A DNA stretch of 64,000 bases from Liopterus haemorrhoidalis (taxonomy: Eukaryota; Arthropoda; Insecta; Coleoptera; Dytiscidae). This document shows positions 22,840-33,486 of this stretch, piece after piece (position 1 is the stretch's first letter; each line of letters begins with the position of its first letter). Made by a program: the position numbers and the translations under genes. The notes under the pieces were generated by a model, which had not been told where the DNA came from, ran no database searches, and saw only the letters and a list, made by a program, of their open reading frames with translations. Location of the stretch: assembly GCA_963971575.1 (NCBI GenBank), contig OZ020616.1, forward strand, positions 41,754,250-41,818,249, read 5' to 3'.

Positions 22840-23990
22840 GTTACCCATTTTAAAGATTTCTAAACTCCTACAAGTCTTTTTACTTGCAATAAAATTAATA
22901 TGTGGCCAAAAGACGTTGTAAGAGCTGCGCCATTATATGAAGATGGGCGCAGTATTGGAATATCGCTGGTGTTTTGGATGTACTTAAAAACTTTATTAAC
23001 TACGCGGCATCGGAGAACTGGCCTCTACATAAAAAAACCTGGTTCAAATCGTTCACGAGCCACAAGCGCCCGACTGATTTCTTATCCTAATTTTTCAGCG
23101 CCATCGTGATTGGTCCTTAACTTTTCTCGCACGTCAGTCAAGATCAAATTTTGGCAATTTCATCACTGTCCAAAGACTTACTTACTTAATCGTTGAGCCC
23201 TTTTACCATCTCTGGTGTCGGGCTTTGTGAGAGTTTGAATGTTATTTGTATTTGTCTTCTTCTTTCACGGGGGATCGTCTCCACAGTTTTTTCCATTCCT
23301 TCCTATTTTGAGTCCTACTTCTTGCTTCACACCAAGGGATACCTCTTCTCTCTACAGCTCTTCTTATTTCCTCATTCTATTCCTCCCTAGGTCTTCTTCT
23401 TCGTCTCCTTTTAGATACCCTGGCTTCATAAACCTTTTTTGTATCTCTACCTTCATCCATCCTTTGTATATGACCAAACCATCTAAACTGTCCTTCTATC
23501 ATTTCTTCTACTGGTTATGTTCCCAGTTCTGCTCTATACTTTGTGTTTTTTATACGATACAGTTTTATTCTCCCCCTTGATCTTCCGTAGGAATCTCATT
23601 TCGCTGCTTCTTATTCTGCTTTTAAGTTTCTCTGTAGTTGTCCAAGCTTCTGATCCATATGTAAGTATTGGGATGGTTACTTTCTTGACCTTTCAAGACC
23701 TGGACTTTAGCCTCTGTCGGATTTTCCTTTTTTCCTAAGAATGAGGAAACTGTCCAAAGACGACTGGGAAAACACGGGCTTGTATCCAGAAGATCTGTAA
23801 CTTGCTAGACTTTTCTAACAAATTATCGAGTTAAAAGATTTTAACTGATTGGACGCAAACTATAGCAGTATATTGTGCAGAAATGAGTAGCGGTTGACTT
23901 TAATTCTCCAGATGGGTGAGAACGAGTTTTCTGAAGGCCTATTAATCTAAGGACTTTATTGAAAAAAAGAGAGCAGAGTCATCTACCGCC
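22840..23990 (+). pseudogene. Tc1-like transposase relic (copy 2), split by a LINE
   Basis: The N-terminal part from 22900 reads MWPKDVVRAAPLYEDGRSI with a TGLYIKKPGSNRSRAT linker and a helix-turn-helix context. After a 571 bp insertion the frame continues TVQRRLGKHGLVSRRSVTC. Further on, PDG and RVF match the catalytic core of Tc1-like proteins. Several stops break it. The last recognisable piece ends near 23990. Confidence 0.72.
23178..23748 (-). mobile_element. 5'-truncated LINE inserted in the Tc1 relic
   Basis: The minus strand reads YGSEAWTTTEKLKSRI, EMRFLRKIKG, FRWFGHIQRM and KEEIRRAVERRG-like segments, the post-RT region of R1/RTE-like LINEs, with at least one frameshift and one stop. 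The 3' end at 23178 carries an AAGTAAGTAA tail. The 13 bp ACTGTCCAAAGAC is duplicated at 23165-23177 and 23749-23761. Confidence 0.87.
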
Positions 23991-24149
23991 CAGTGTTTCA
24001 ACAATACAACTAAGTAATTTCTTGTAAATAAAATAAAGTTATCGATTAATAATAAATTAATCGAAACCAAAAATATCATATGATTATTTGATTAACTGAA
24101 AAAAAATAAGCGATTATTTCAACGATACCTTTAAAAGGTATTACATTTA

Positions 24150-24277
24150 AAAACAAGCAATTTTCAAAAAAAAATTGCTTGTTTTAGCGTGTTTGGACGA
24201 CACACCTATATTCATCCGTTACTGTCACGTGCACAGTGCAGAATAATCAAACACTTCGCGCACTGATTATTCTGTAC
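24150..24277. repeat. Two perfect or near-perfect hairpins
   Basis: Hairpin 1: arms 24150-24164 and 24171-24185 (AAAACAAGCAATTTT) are perfect with a 6-base loop. Hairpin 2: arms 24236-24249 and 24264-24277 around GTGCAGAATAATCA match at 13 of 14. They may be relics of foldback elements. Confidence 0.7.
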
Positions 24278-24594
24278 TAACAATTAAAAATGTTTTGCGC
24301 TGTTTTGTATTCTATAAGTAAGACCGGTGCCGCACGAAACGATGCGTTCTGTTTGCGTTCGGCTTTAGCGTTTTGTCAACTTGAAGAAGGCGTTTCAATA
24401 AAAAATAAAATAATTTTTTAAGAATGTTTAACTTATCAATTTAATTAGTGCAACTAAAATCTAGTACCATATATACCAGTCTCAAGTCTTTATACAGCCA
24501 GGTTCTTTTTAAAAATTACTTTAAAAAACACATCTTTGAAAAAGAAGAACTCAAAACATATATTTTTAAGGGACAGATTTGTCAATTTGTAAAT

Positions 24595-24885
24595 CAGTGT
24601 TTCTCAATTCAAAATGTACCGCGGACCAGTCAAATATTTCATTTTCTACCGCGGACCCCTAAAAATAAATGTACCTACTACTAAAAAAATTGTATATGTA
24701 AACTCTATATATATCTTAGTAATAAAAGATCACTGGAAAAATAACAAAACACACAGAAAATGAACAAAAGATCATAAAAAATTAACAACAAATCTCAAAA
24801 ATAAAAATTTATAAGCCTTTCGCGAACAACTAAAATTTTGCTAAGGACCACCAGTGGTCCGCGGACCACCGGTTGAGAAACAATG
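24595..24885. mobile_element. hAT-type MITE, CAGTGTTTCTCAA family (copy 2)
   Basis: It starts CAGTGTTTCTCAATT and ends GGTTGAGAAACAATG, one base off the expected ACACTG. The 8 bp TTGTAAAT is perfectly duplicated (24587-24594 and 24886-24893). ACCGCGGACC and GGTCCGCGGACC recur near the ends, as in 38030-38318. Confidence 0.9.
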
Positions 24886-24924
24886 TTGTAAATGACTGTG
24901 AGCCCACTTCAAGAAAAAAAAATG

Positions 24925-25002
24925 GCTTCTGAGCCCCTTAATAAAATTTTTTGGCTTTTGAAGCCCCCGCCCCCCAAGAAAAGATTTTGGGTGTGCGCCT
25001 GC
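24925..25002. mobile_element. hAT-like terminus fragment
   Basis: CCCCCAAGAAAAGATTTTGG followed by GTGTGCGCCTG matches the end near 7456. Only one end is seen. Confidence 0.45.
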
Positions 25003-25654
25003 TGTGAATCAACCATCACTCTTTAGTAACCTGCCTCGTGCTGCACTTTCAGCGGTTTTTATTCCAATGTTTTCCTTATTCTTTGATCTGACGCAGATGG
25101 AAATATTCCCATGTTCATTTCTAGCATGTAAAATTAAATTAATAAAAGTCAATAATAACGGGTTTCAAGAGAAGGCCAAAAAGCCCCGCCTCCTCAAACA
25201 AAAATCTAACTAAACAAGTCGGCAAAAGCATCAATGAGAATTATAACGTATATTACGGCCAGACTCCAGCGTTATATAGTTGGCATACGCCAGCGTCCGC
25301 TCAGCTCTCTGATCGGTCGCTAAAAACCTAAAGGGGGAAAAATATGAATTCCGTAACCACTGTGAAGTGACTCCAGTGGCTATCAGCTGTCCAGGGCAAG
25401 GTAGAAGGCCGCCAGCCCAGTCTAGAGGTAAATGTGACTATGCAGGGTGGTCCTGTAATTATCAATGTCGATGTGCGGCCTAAAATTTATACGGCGCCAG
25501 TCACTTCGCTTCTATTGCCCTAAATTCTGGAAGAAAAATAAAACCCCAGGGGAAGGAATAGAGTTCTCGTAATAGAAACACCAAAATTCTCAATAACTAA
25601 ATTTATTAACAAAAAAATCAGTAACTAACAAATGGTAATAACAGAATAACTAAT

Positions 25655-25821
25655 ATTCGTTAAACGAATATTCAATACGCAAAATCTATAAACAAAGTAA
25701 ATTATTCACTAAATGAATACTCAATACGCAAAATCTATAAACAAAATAAATTATTCACTAAATGAATACTCAATACGCAAAATCTATAAACAAAATAAAT
25801 ATTATTATTCGCACAGCGAAT
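25655..25821. repeat. Tandem 49 bp LTR subrepeats, each with a palindrome
   Basis: Palindromes at 25655-25669 (ATTCGTTAAACGAAT), 25704-25718 and 25753-25767 (ATTCACTAAATGAAT) and 25807-25821 (ATTCGCACAGCGAAT). Spacing is 49, 49 and 54 bases. Between them is the constant CAATACGCAAAATCTATAAA-type spacer. The same block is at 33926-34092 in the other LTR. Confidence 0.9.
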
Positions 25822-26419
25822 ACTCAATAAGCAAAATTTTATAACCAAAATATTAATAATTACAAGATCAATGACTAGTTAAATATTCCCTTTTTAGCTC
25901 GGAGTACGACAAAGTTAATACAAAAAAAAAATTATTTAATCTACGAGCAAAATATCTAAGTTAAATCCAAAATTTTAGAAACTAAGTACTCACGAGTGGC
26001 CAAAGGAAATTAAACAACTGAATCTTTAACCGGTAATTAATTACAATTTAAACTAACAACTGAATTACTTGTGATGCGGTATAAATACCCAGTAACATGT
26101 GATTGGATTACTTATGCTACAACTGCCCTAGGGCTGCGTGAAGTTTTGCACAGGAATATTATACCACAGTGATTAATTACGTTGAAAAATGGTAACGGTA
26201 TTCCGGTTGGCAATACCGTTAGGAAAAATCCGGAAGAATTTTAGAATCGGAAAGCCAGCGCTTGTTCAAAACCCGATTTAAATTTTTTACTATACTTCTA
26301 GCTCGCCTTAACTTTAATGAAAACCCAGCCAGTCTAGTGGCCTCGAAGTCGCGGTGATAAAATATCCAAGGAGGCCAAGAGACTGACTCTCAAAATCCTC
26401 TCAAATCCCTTGAAAACCC

Positions 26420-26477
26420 GTAGTACGTTAACACAAAAAAATCTCTACCGAGATGAAAAAAAAAGTTAACGTACTAC
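26420..26477. repeat. LTR inverted repeat with nested hairpin
   Basis: GTAGTACGTTAAC (26420-26432) is exactly inverted at 26465-26477. Inside the loop, ATCTC and GAGAT (26441-26454) form a second stem. Repeated at 34691-34748. Confidence 0.85.
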
Positions 26478-28214
26478 CCCAACCCACACGGCTCTACGGA
26501 AATATAACTTTAAACAAACTACTAAATTACAGAAAAATTAGGTGAGGCCTGGCCGATGATGATAATAAAAAAAAAGAAATGCTTGTGGCTGAGGTTCTGC
26601 CCGACTGAAGCTAACGTTAATCCACCCAAATCAAATACAAAGACCGACCCTTGATAACGTGAAAAAGCAGTTAACACGAATACCCGGCCAGGGAATATTC
26701 ACAGAGAGGGGTTAAACCCATGTGTTTGAGAACTAATTCACAACCTCGAGTTATCAAGGGGATAAAAAAATGTTGACTTACGGACAGACTGAATCTACAA
26801 TTAAATAAACTAATTCAACCCTGAGCGAGACTGCTCTGACTAACTACGCGCCCCAACACGATTCAGCGCGTCCAACTTATTGTAGCTTAGGGCCTTAGGA
26901 CGTAGAAAATATATGCTTCACAATAGGGGTGGCACCATGTGCTCACTCAACTCAAAATACAAGTACAATACATACACATTCATAAAAATGGCCAAAATTA
27001 TCAGTGTGTATCCAAAAACATCTATACGGGGACGTATTACGCCTCAACACAACCCGGAGGTCCGATACGCCACACTCATAAAGATATTTTTGTTACAAAT
27101 CATCAAACAAATATCATAAATTAGTACTCATCTGAGTTGCAGACAAAAACAATCTCCCTGTTTCCACGGCTAGATACAATAAGTAGGTTATGTACTCTCT
27201 GGACGGTGATGTAGTTTTAAGGTTCCGCTACAAGATGCTTATTCCTTTGCGACCGGTTGAATACTCGGATAACTTCAGAAATTATTCCTCCAGCCGATAT
27301 ATACTCTCAAATAGGCACAACTGTGCAAATTTTTTGCCTCTATCGTACCGCCACTGTATGAATAACAGTTAAAAATACAATTAGTGAAACTGGAGACCAT
27401 ACAACAGTTTCGCGTGCGGAAATAAAAGAAAGGTGATACCTTACCTCGTGGTCGGTGGCTTAAATGGTTTTCTTAAACTCCGAACTTTTGATCAGAAAAG
27501 AAAATTCTCATCCGGATATCTCCGTGTCTTCCCTACGAAGACAGTATAACGCCAAGCAGTCTCCGCAAAAACGAATTCCGTGTTGCCTTCAATTTCCTCT
27601 AGGCTTATACATGGAAGTTTCACTGCACGTGCCGTTAGTTTTTCTTTCTGGTCAAATTTTTCTGATAACACCACTGTTCGTAAGTTTAAGAGAGCCAAAA
27701 CGCGGCTTCCCATCTGTTTTATAACCTTTTTTCCTCACCCCTCTACCGGGTTTACCACTCGCGCATCGTCGGTGCAGACATATGTCTAGTTGCGTTATTA
27801 CGACCAAATATCCCCAGAAATTTATTTACTATTGAGGATTATAATTTCTTGTTCTTTTTTTTTTTATATAAGGTAGGTGTATCATTCAAACATATTCCGC
27901 ACGCTAACTGTTGTACTTTCCAGGTTTCCACGACGTATATATCCCAAAACAGGTTAAATAGAAATGTCAAAAACAATTAACCTCAAAATTAAGTGACATC
28001 TCTAGTATGTTTTTGCATTCGGATGCAGATGCGGTGGTTGTTGTCATAAATGCTGTCCTCTAAGTGGGTTGACAGGACCTATTCAGTTGGTTTTGCACAA
28101 AATTACCCCATCCTGTATCCTTTTATAAGCTTAGAATAAGTTTTCCGTACGAAGGTAGGTTATCGTCTAACTAGATTTTAAAGCGCTGTGTTTCGGCTAG
28201 GATAGCCCGTAACA

Positions 28215-28227
28215 ACTCCCCCTTTGC
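28215..28227 (-). promoter_or_regulatory. Polypurine tract
   Basis: The minus-strand reading GCAAAGGGGGAGT lies immediately before the TGTTACGGGC start of the 3' LTR, the position at which plus-strand DNA synthesis is primed in LTR elements. Confidence 0.88.
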
Positions 28228-28242
28228 TTAAAAGAGACGGAG

Positions 28243-31200
28243 TCACTCTGACTCCGTGTCTTCTGGATGGCCCCTTAGATCCTTGGCGTGCCATACGCCA
28301 CAGGATTTTCCATCCTCTCTATTAAGTTCATAAGTCCATGGTGACAATTTTCTTTTTATCCAAAATGGTCCGACGTACTTCGGTGCCAAAGCAGCGCTAA
28401 CATGTTTCGCCGCATTGGAGAGTATGTAATTCCGTCTCCACACACGGTCGCCTATCGCGTACTGGATGTCTCGACGTCTCAAATCATAACGCCGTTTACT
28501 ATTTTCTGAAGACCTTTTCAGGCGTTCCCGCACCTGGGTGTATATCTCCCGAAATACCTTCTGACGTTCTTCCTTATTACTGGGTGTCTCCATTTCCTCT
28601 GGAACCCTGTCCACACATTCTTCTGGAAATCCAATCTCCCTTCCAAAGTTGACAAAATACGGTGTCATTCTAGTGCTTTCATGGACGGACGTTCGTATCG
28701 CACAAGATACCTTCTGCAGGTTATCTTCCCACTTCCGCTGGTCTTGGTCGAGGTAGGATCGTATTCCTTGCTTCAACGTCGAGTGTACTCGTTCGACCAC
28801 ATTCGCTTGCGCATGATAGTTAGCGTTGTATCGGAGGCGCACGTTATACGTCGCAGCCAAACGACGGAACTCCTTACTTCGGAATTGCGTTCCGTTGTCC
28901 AATAATATTGACTCGGGGCTTCCAAACAGCAGAAACACTCCATTCTCTAGCAGTTTAACAATGCTGGGCGCGGTGGCCTTCCGCATAGGGAAAGTCAACA
29001 CGAACTTACTAAACACATCTATCACTGTGAAGATATATTGATACCCAGAGGTTGATCTGGTCATCGGACCTACGATATCCACGCTTATCTGCTGCCATGG
29101 GCGCTCTACGACTCGCCGCGGCATCATCAATCCGACTGGCGGTTTTCTCTCTACTTTACTTTCCAAACAAGTGGTACAGCGATGTATATAGCGGACTACG
29201 TCCGCTCTCATGAACGGCCAATAATAATGTTGTATTAGTCGACAATACGTTTTATAAACGCCTAAGTGTCCTGAGGTCGGTGCGTCATGCATCCGTTGAA
29301 GTATCTCTTTACGCTCCGGACGAGGAATCACGCGTTTCCAATTCTCCGCTTCGGTTAACAGTCCGGGATTAGGATGCCGGTAGTAGTGGTACAATTTACC
29401 TTCTTCCAGGCGCCATGCCGGAAACTTGCGAGGGTTTTCTTCGACTTTCCGACACATCTTTGTGTACCACGCACAAGGGGGTTGTCCTTCGGTGTTGACA
29501 TCGGCAGTAACACTGTCGAGTACTGGTACTCCGCGGCTCAAGGCGTCGGGTACATGGTGATCTCTCCCCTTACGGTGGATAATTTTAAAGTCGAATTGTT
29601 GTAGTCTCAGAGCCCATCTCGCTAGTCGTCCACACGGATCCTTTAGGTTATGAAGCCAGCACAAGCTGTGATGATCCGTGATCACTGTAAAGTGCGATCC
29701 TTCGATGTACGGACGTAATTTCTCTACTGCCCATAACACAGCCAGACACTCCCTCTCCGTGGTGGTGTACGCCCGTTCTAATCGCGTAAGCGATTTGCTG
29801 AGGTAGCATACTACCTTCTCGCCTTCAGGGGTGTTTTGCGAGAGCACGGCACCAAGTCCGTATCCAGAGGCGTCGGTCTGTATTATGAATGGTAGTGAAA
29901 AGTCCGGACAGCATAGGATCGGAGCGGTGATCAGGTGTTGTTTGATGCGGTTCCACGATTGCTTACATGCGTCGTCCCATTGAAATCGGATGCCCTTTCG
30001 GGTTAGCCGATTGAGTGGCGCACAAATGTCTGAATATGTAGGTATGAAACGTTTGTACCAACCAGCAACGCCCAGCATTCTGCGTACTTCGACTGCGGTG
30101 GTGGGTTGTGGGATTTTCAGCATGGCCGAGACCTTATCCGGGTCGACGGCCAGTCCACCTTGGTTCACCACGTAGCCTAGGTACTTCAGTTCTGGTACTA
30201 CCAACGCACATTTGTCTTTGTTCAGCGTGAAACCAGCGTCTAGCAATCTTTTCAATACTTCTCCTAAAATTTCCAGGTGTTTCTCAAAGTTATCCGCGAT
30301 TATGATGATGTCGTCGAGATATTTGAACACGTGCGGTTCTAACTCGGGTCCTAATACGGTATCTATTAATTTCTGAAACGTGGCGGGAGCACTGTGTAGT
30401 CCGAACGCTAACCTCTTAAACTGCCATAAACCCCTTCCGGGCACTGTGAATGCGGTATACTTCTTTGAACTCTCAGTTAACGGGATGTTCCAATACGCTG
30501 ACTTTATGTCCAGGCTGGAGATGTACCTCGCGTTCTTCAATCTGTCTAAGATGCTCGTGATGTAAGGTAGTGGGTAGGCATCGCGCCGAGTGACAGCGTT
30601 TACCTTGCGGAAGTCGACGCAGAAGCGCCAAGATTGATCCTTTTTCTTCACCATCAGCACCGGCGACGACCAATCCGAATTCGATCGTTCGATAACGCCT
30701 TCTTCTGCCATCTCGGTGACTTGCCTGTCAATTTCTCGCTGTATCGCCGGAGAGACCGGATAGTAGCGTTGTTTAATCGGCGGTTGGTGCGGATCCAGCA
30801 AGCTGATCTGATGTTCAATTTGGTCCGTACAGCCTATACCTTTCTTCATACTATTGAAGTGTTTAGAAACCAGTTCATCAATTCTTCCACGTTGATCCTC
30901 GTTCATCCTCATTTCGGGCATTTCCATGGCGCTCAGGTCTATCCTGGTCGTATCTTCTAATCGGCTAAAATGCCATCTGCCGCTGCGCAGGTCTGGCACA
31001 ATTCCAAACTGCCGGAAGAAATCAACCCCCAATATTAAGGTGTGTGCCATCTCAGGCACCACTATGGCTTCTATCCATGCGGTGTGTCCTTCTATCGTAC
31101 ATGGTAACTGGACAACACCAGCTATTTCCAGACGGTGCCCACTGGCGACCGTACATGAGGAAATATGTTTCGTTTTATCTAAATGGAAACCAGCATTCTG

Positions 31201-31443
31201 CAATAAAGCCCAACCGCGTTTCCCAAGAACGGTTCGGGTTGCTCCGCTGTCTAACAATCCTAAAATTCTGTAACCTAAGATCTCAATTTCTAGATAAGGT
31301 CGCTCGTCGCTCCGGGCGTTAGCTATTATGTAATCCAAAATCGGGTTTATAGAGGTTGCGTCGGACGGAGACCGATCGTTTATCCGCCACGCTGTTCTTT
31401 TCCCGGATTCTGCTTCGGGCCACTGGACCCTCTTGGATTGCAT
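28243..31443 (-). CDS. pol: Pol polyprotein (protease, RT, RNase H, integrase)
   Basis: 1,066 codons, open throughout. The aspartic protease has LLDSGATRT at about residue 63-71. The reverse transcriptase has LDIKSAYW near 311, FGLHSAPATF near 347 and the catalytic YLDD at 375-378. RNase H shows IQTDASG near 521, TTERE near 561 and ITDHHS near 588. The integrase has a zinc-binding HHCC region (H719, H726, C756, C759), then VDIVGP near 788, LLDNGTQF near 847 and NVVERVH near 881, giving the DDE triad. A GPF-type motif (YVGPFWIK) sits near the C-terminus. This order is diagnostic of Ty3/Gypsy. The ATG at 31443 is nominal. Translation probably enters by -1 frameshift from gag, with which it overlaps by 64 bases. 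The RNA also serves as template for reverse transcription in cytoplasmic particles. Confidence 0.96.
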   Translation of the reverse strand: MQSKRVQWPEAESGKRTAWRINDRSPSDATSINPILDYIIANARSDERPYLEIEILGYRILGLLDSGATRTVLGKRGWALLQNAGFHLDKTKHISSCTVASGHRLEIAGVVQLPCTIEGHTAWIEAIVVPEMAHTLILGVDFFRQFGIVPDLRSGRWHFSRLEDTTRIDLSAMEMPEMRMNEDQRGRIDELVSKHFNSMKKGIGCTDQIEHQISLLDPHQPPIKQRYYPVSPAIQREIDRQVTEMAEEGVIERSNSDWSSPVLMVKKKDQSWRFCVDFRKVNAVTRRDAYPLPYITSILDRLKNARYISSLDIKSAYWNIPLTESSKKYTAFTVPGRGLWQFKRLAFGLHSAPATFQKLIDTVLGPELEPHVFKYLDDIIIIADNFEKHLEILGEVLKRLLDAGFTLNKDKCALVVPELKYLGYVVNQGGLAVDPDKVSAMLKIPQPTTAVEVRRMLGVAGWYKRFIPTYSDICAPLNRLTRKGIRFQWDDACKQSWNRIKQHLITAPILCCPDFSLPFIIQTDASGYGLGAVLSQNTPEGEKVVCYLSKSLTRLERAYTTTERECLAVLWAVEKLRPYIEGSHFTVITDHHSLCWLHNLKDPCGRLARWALRLQQFDFKIIHRKGRDHHVPDALSRGVPVLDSVTADVNTEGQPPCAWYTKMCRKVEENPRKFPAWRLEEGKLYHYYRHPNPGLLTEAENWKRVIPRPERKEILQRMHDAPTSGHLGVYKTYCRLIQHYYWPFMRADVVRYIHRCTTCLESKVERKPPVGLMMPRRVVERPWQQISVDIVGPMTRSTSGYQYIFTVIDVFSKFVLTFPMRKATAPSIVKLLENGVFLLFGSPESILLDNGTQFRSKEFRRLAATYNVRLRYNANYHAQANVVERVHSTLKQGIRSYLDQDQRKWEDNLQKVSCAIRTSVHESTRMTPYFVNFGREIGFPEECVDRVPEEMETPSNKEERQKVFREIYTQVRERLKRSSENSKRRYDLRRRDIQYAIGDRVWRRNYILSNAAKHVSAALAPKYVGPFWIKRKLSPWTYELNREDGKSCGVWHAKDLRGHPEDTESE

Positions 31444-32756
31444 CTAGGACATGTGTACTTCGTTACGCCTGGAGTATGACACGTATAGCACTTCCTGATT
31501 GGGCGTTGTGGGCACGCTGCCGCTCGATGTCCCGGTTCTTGGCAGTTAAAACACGTGAGAATCCGGCCTTGTGGTCGTATTTCTTGTAACTCCGCTGATT
31601 GCGGGTGTTGTGTTCCTCGGGAACTCCCGGCCACATAGGCCAAATCCGGTTCTAACGGCGTCCGATTCCTCGGGGTCGTGATGCTAGCTGGCTGCCAGTT
31701 GGTGTGTGCTCGTTCTATACGGCGGCATACTTCCAGGAGGCGACGTACAGATTCCACTTCGTCCAACAGAAACATCCCATCTTTGTATCGGGCGTGAAGG
31801 TTGCGGACAACGATCTTCAACTTACTTATCTCAGGCAAAGGTGTGCTCAATCTTTTGAACAACGACTCCATGATCGCTAAATAGATGTCAATTGACTCGT
31901 CGACTCCTTGCCGGCGGGCGCGGATCTCATCGTACAGCTGGTCGTCGTAATCGATTGGTACGAAGACGGTACGTAATTGATGTACGAGGTCGTGCCAATC
32001 TAAGAAGTTCTGGCGTTGTGCTCGGTACCATATCAATGCCTTGCCAGTGAACAGATCCAATGCTGAGGCGAATAGTTGTTGTCTCGATACGTTCCGTGCG
32101 CTGCGCAATTCTTCCACGCGCTCTAGGAATGCACTCAACGACATCTCCTTTTGATCTCCGCTGAACTTTAAGTTCCATTGAGCTGGCGGGATACTCTTGG
32201 TTCGCCACGGCTTAACTGGTGGGGTTTCTTCCTCTTCGGTCTCGAGCGAGCTCTCCTCTGATGGACTGAGGTCGGCCCTAGAGGCATCGAGGTCCCCGAT
32301 AATCGTTCTCTTAGGAGTTGAGGTAATTCTTCGCGCGCGCGTCTTACGATTTATCGTCGTCCAGATGGTTACGAGACGTACTAATAACCGCGACTGTATC
32401 GACTTGTTTTCCGCTGATAATGCGGCCATACGGCCGATTCGCGTACCACAATGTGCAACGCGACTCGAGATCCTTTGGAAATCACGAGTCCTCCGGTCTC
32501 CTGAGAATGCTTCAATTACCGCTGTAAGTTCCCGAAGGGTATTTTCCACGCCAGTTTGATCCGTTTCGAAGGTGAAAGGGTACTTAGGAAGTCGAAAAGA
32601 CGTTCCTGATTTCACGAGCGACATCATGTTTTGCAGCAACTCTCGTCGTAAATGAGCGTCCTCGCCGTCGCTGTCCTGTAATCCGTAAACCGCGGTTTCA
32701 TATTCTAATTCCGCTGGTGCTAGGTGTTCAACCCGAAATTTAGTAGGCAACGACAT
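31380..32756 (-). CDS. gag: Gag structural protein
   Basis: 458 codons from the ATG at 32756. The middle part (FSGDQKEMSL, then ALIWYRAQR and the WHDLVHQLRTVF segment) is the conserved retrotransposon Gag region that forms the particle. The C-terminus has a canonical zinc knuckle, CFNCQEPGHRAAAC, at 402-415. A second one, CYTCHTPGVTKYTC, at 423-436 lacks the usual histidine and is followed by CPRC. Such knuckles bind the element RNA for packaging. The stop lies at 31380, 18 bases after a slippery heptamer. A 750-base leader separates the ATG from the primer site. Confidence 0.95.
   Translation of the reverse strand: MSLPTKFRVEHLAPAELEYETAVYGLQDSDGEDAHLRRELLQNMMSLVKSGTSFRLPKYPFTFETDQTGVENTLRELTAVIEAFSGDRRTRDFQRISSRVAHCGTRIGRMAALSAENKSIQSRLLVRLVTIWTTINRKTRARRITSTPKRTIIGDLDASRADLSPSEESSLETEEEETPPVKPWRTKSIPPAQWNLKFSGDQKEMSLSAFLERVEELRSARNVSRQQLFASALDLFTGKALIWYRAQRQNFLDWHDLVHQLRTVFVPIDYDDQLYDEIRARRQGVDESIDIYLAIMESLFKRLSTPLPEISKLKIVVRNLHARYKDGMFLLDEVESVRRLLEVCRRIERAHTNWQPASITTPRNRTPLEPDLAYVAGSSRGTQHPQSAELQEIRPQGRILTCFNCQEPGHRAAACPQRPIRKCYTCHTPGVTKYTCPRCNPRGSSGPKQNPGKEQRGG
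31398..31404 (-). promoter_or_regulatory. Predicted -1 ribosomal frameshift site
   Basis: In the gag frame the minus strand reads G GGA AAA, a textbook X XXY YYZ slippery heptamer. The pol frame is the -1 frame relative to gag and is open across it. The gag stop follows within 20 bases. I did not model a downstream RNA structure. Confidence 0.8.
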
Positions 32757-33486
32757 GATGCAAATACAGCTTCCAACACAAACACGATCCTTGGTTACGT
32801 TCTACTACTTCCCTATACTGGGACTTACTATTGCACAACTCCAAGTCTACTGTCTTTCTTCAATACTCTAACCGTCGAGTGATATCCTGGTTTAACCAGC
32901 TCGGTATAAACGTAATACCGTAAGTATGAGGAAACTAAATTTCCGCTAAGCGAATCCCGTGTGAATTTTTCAATGGCTTGCCCTAAACCGGCTTACCAAC
33001 ACTAACGTCTCTACAGACGTAAAACCAATGGACGGCCGAACCAACGCCGGTCCGTCTCCAAATATAATTCAACAAACAATTGTTGCAATTACAATTTCAA
33101 TACAACTGTTGCCAACAATGCAACACCAATTTTCACCGGGAGGTACCTTAGAGTCCTCTACTCAACGTTATAAACAACTCAAAAACAGTAGCTTGTTTGC
33201 TCTTTAATCCGTTAGAGACTAAATCGCCAAAATGCGACCAATACGTACAATAGGTCATCCAATATCGAGTATGTGTTAAAACACAACAATACAACACAGT
33301 ATAGCAAAAGCAATCCAACACAATATCACAAAAAAAAAATAATCTAACTAAATTTCTTATTATGAGAACTCTTAAGGAATGGGTCTAGGGGCACAGGAAT
33401 TAAGTTTGAAATAAGTATAACACAATTTTATTAACCCAATCGTAGTGTAAAATTCGTTTTAGCAAGCAACGGTCTTCTTTTCCGTT
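32757..33486 (-). other. Untranslated leader of the Gypsy element
   Basis: 730 bases between the primer site and the gag ATG. No substantial ORF. By position it should hold the RNA packaging signal, but no specific motif is recognised. Confidence 0.6.

Larger units (their letters stand above)
25242..28214 (-). repeat. 3' long terminal repeat (2,973 bp)
   Basis: On the minus strand it begins TGTTACGGGC and ends CGTTATA. The length is large for a Gypsy LTR. It holds a 49 bp tandem block with palindromes (25655-25821) and a 13 bp inverted repeat (26420-26477). Short ORFs inside are identical in both LTRs simply because the LTRs are identical. Confidence 0.95.

Noticed and set aside
23193..23738. 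Plus-strand ORFs of 65-113 codons
   Set aside because: Antisense of the minus-strand LINE C-terminus, which has recognisable motifs and a target duplication.
26913..28000. Several 60-86 codon ORFs in the left LTR and identical ones in the right LTR
   Set aside because: They overlap on both strands, lack family motifs and are identical only because the LTRs are identical.
28214..28243. A possible env gene downstream of pol in the Gypsy element
   Set aside because: Only 28 bases separate the pol stop from the 3' LTR, and nothing resembling an envelope ORF is present.
28681..32559. Plus-strand ORFs across the gag-pol region
   Set aside because: Antisense shadows of the long gag and pol frames.
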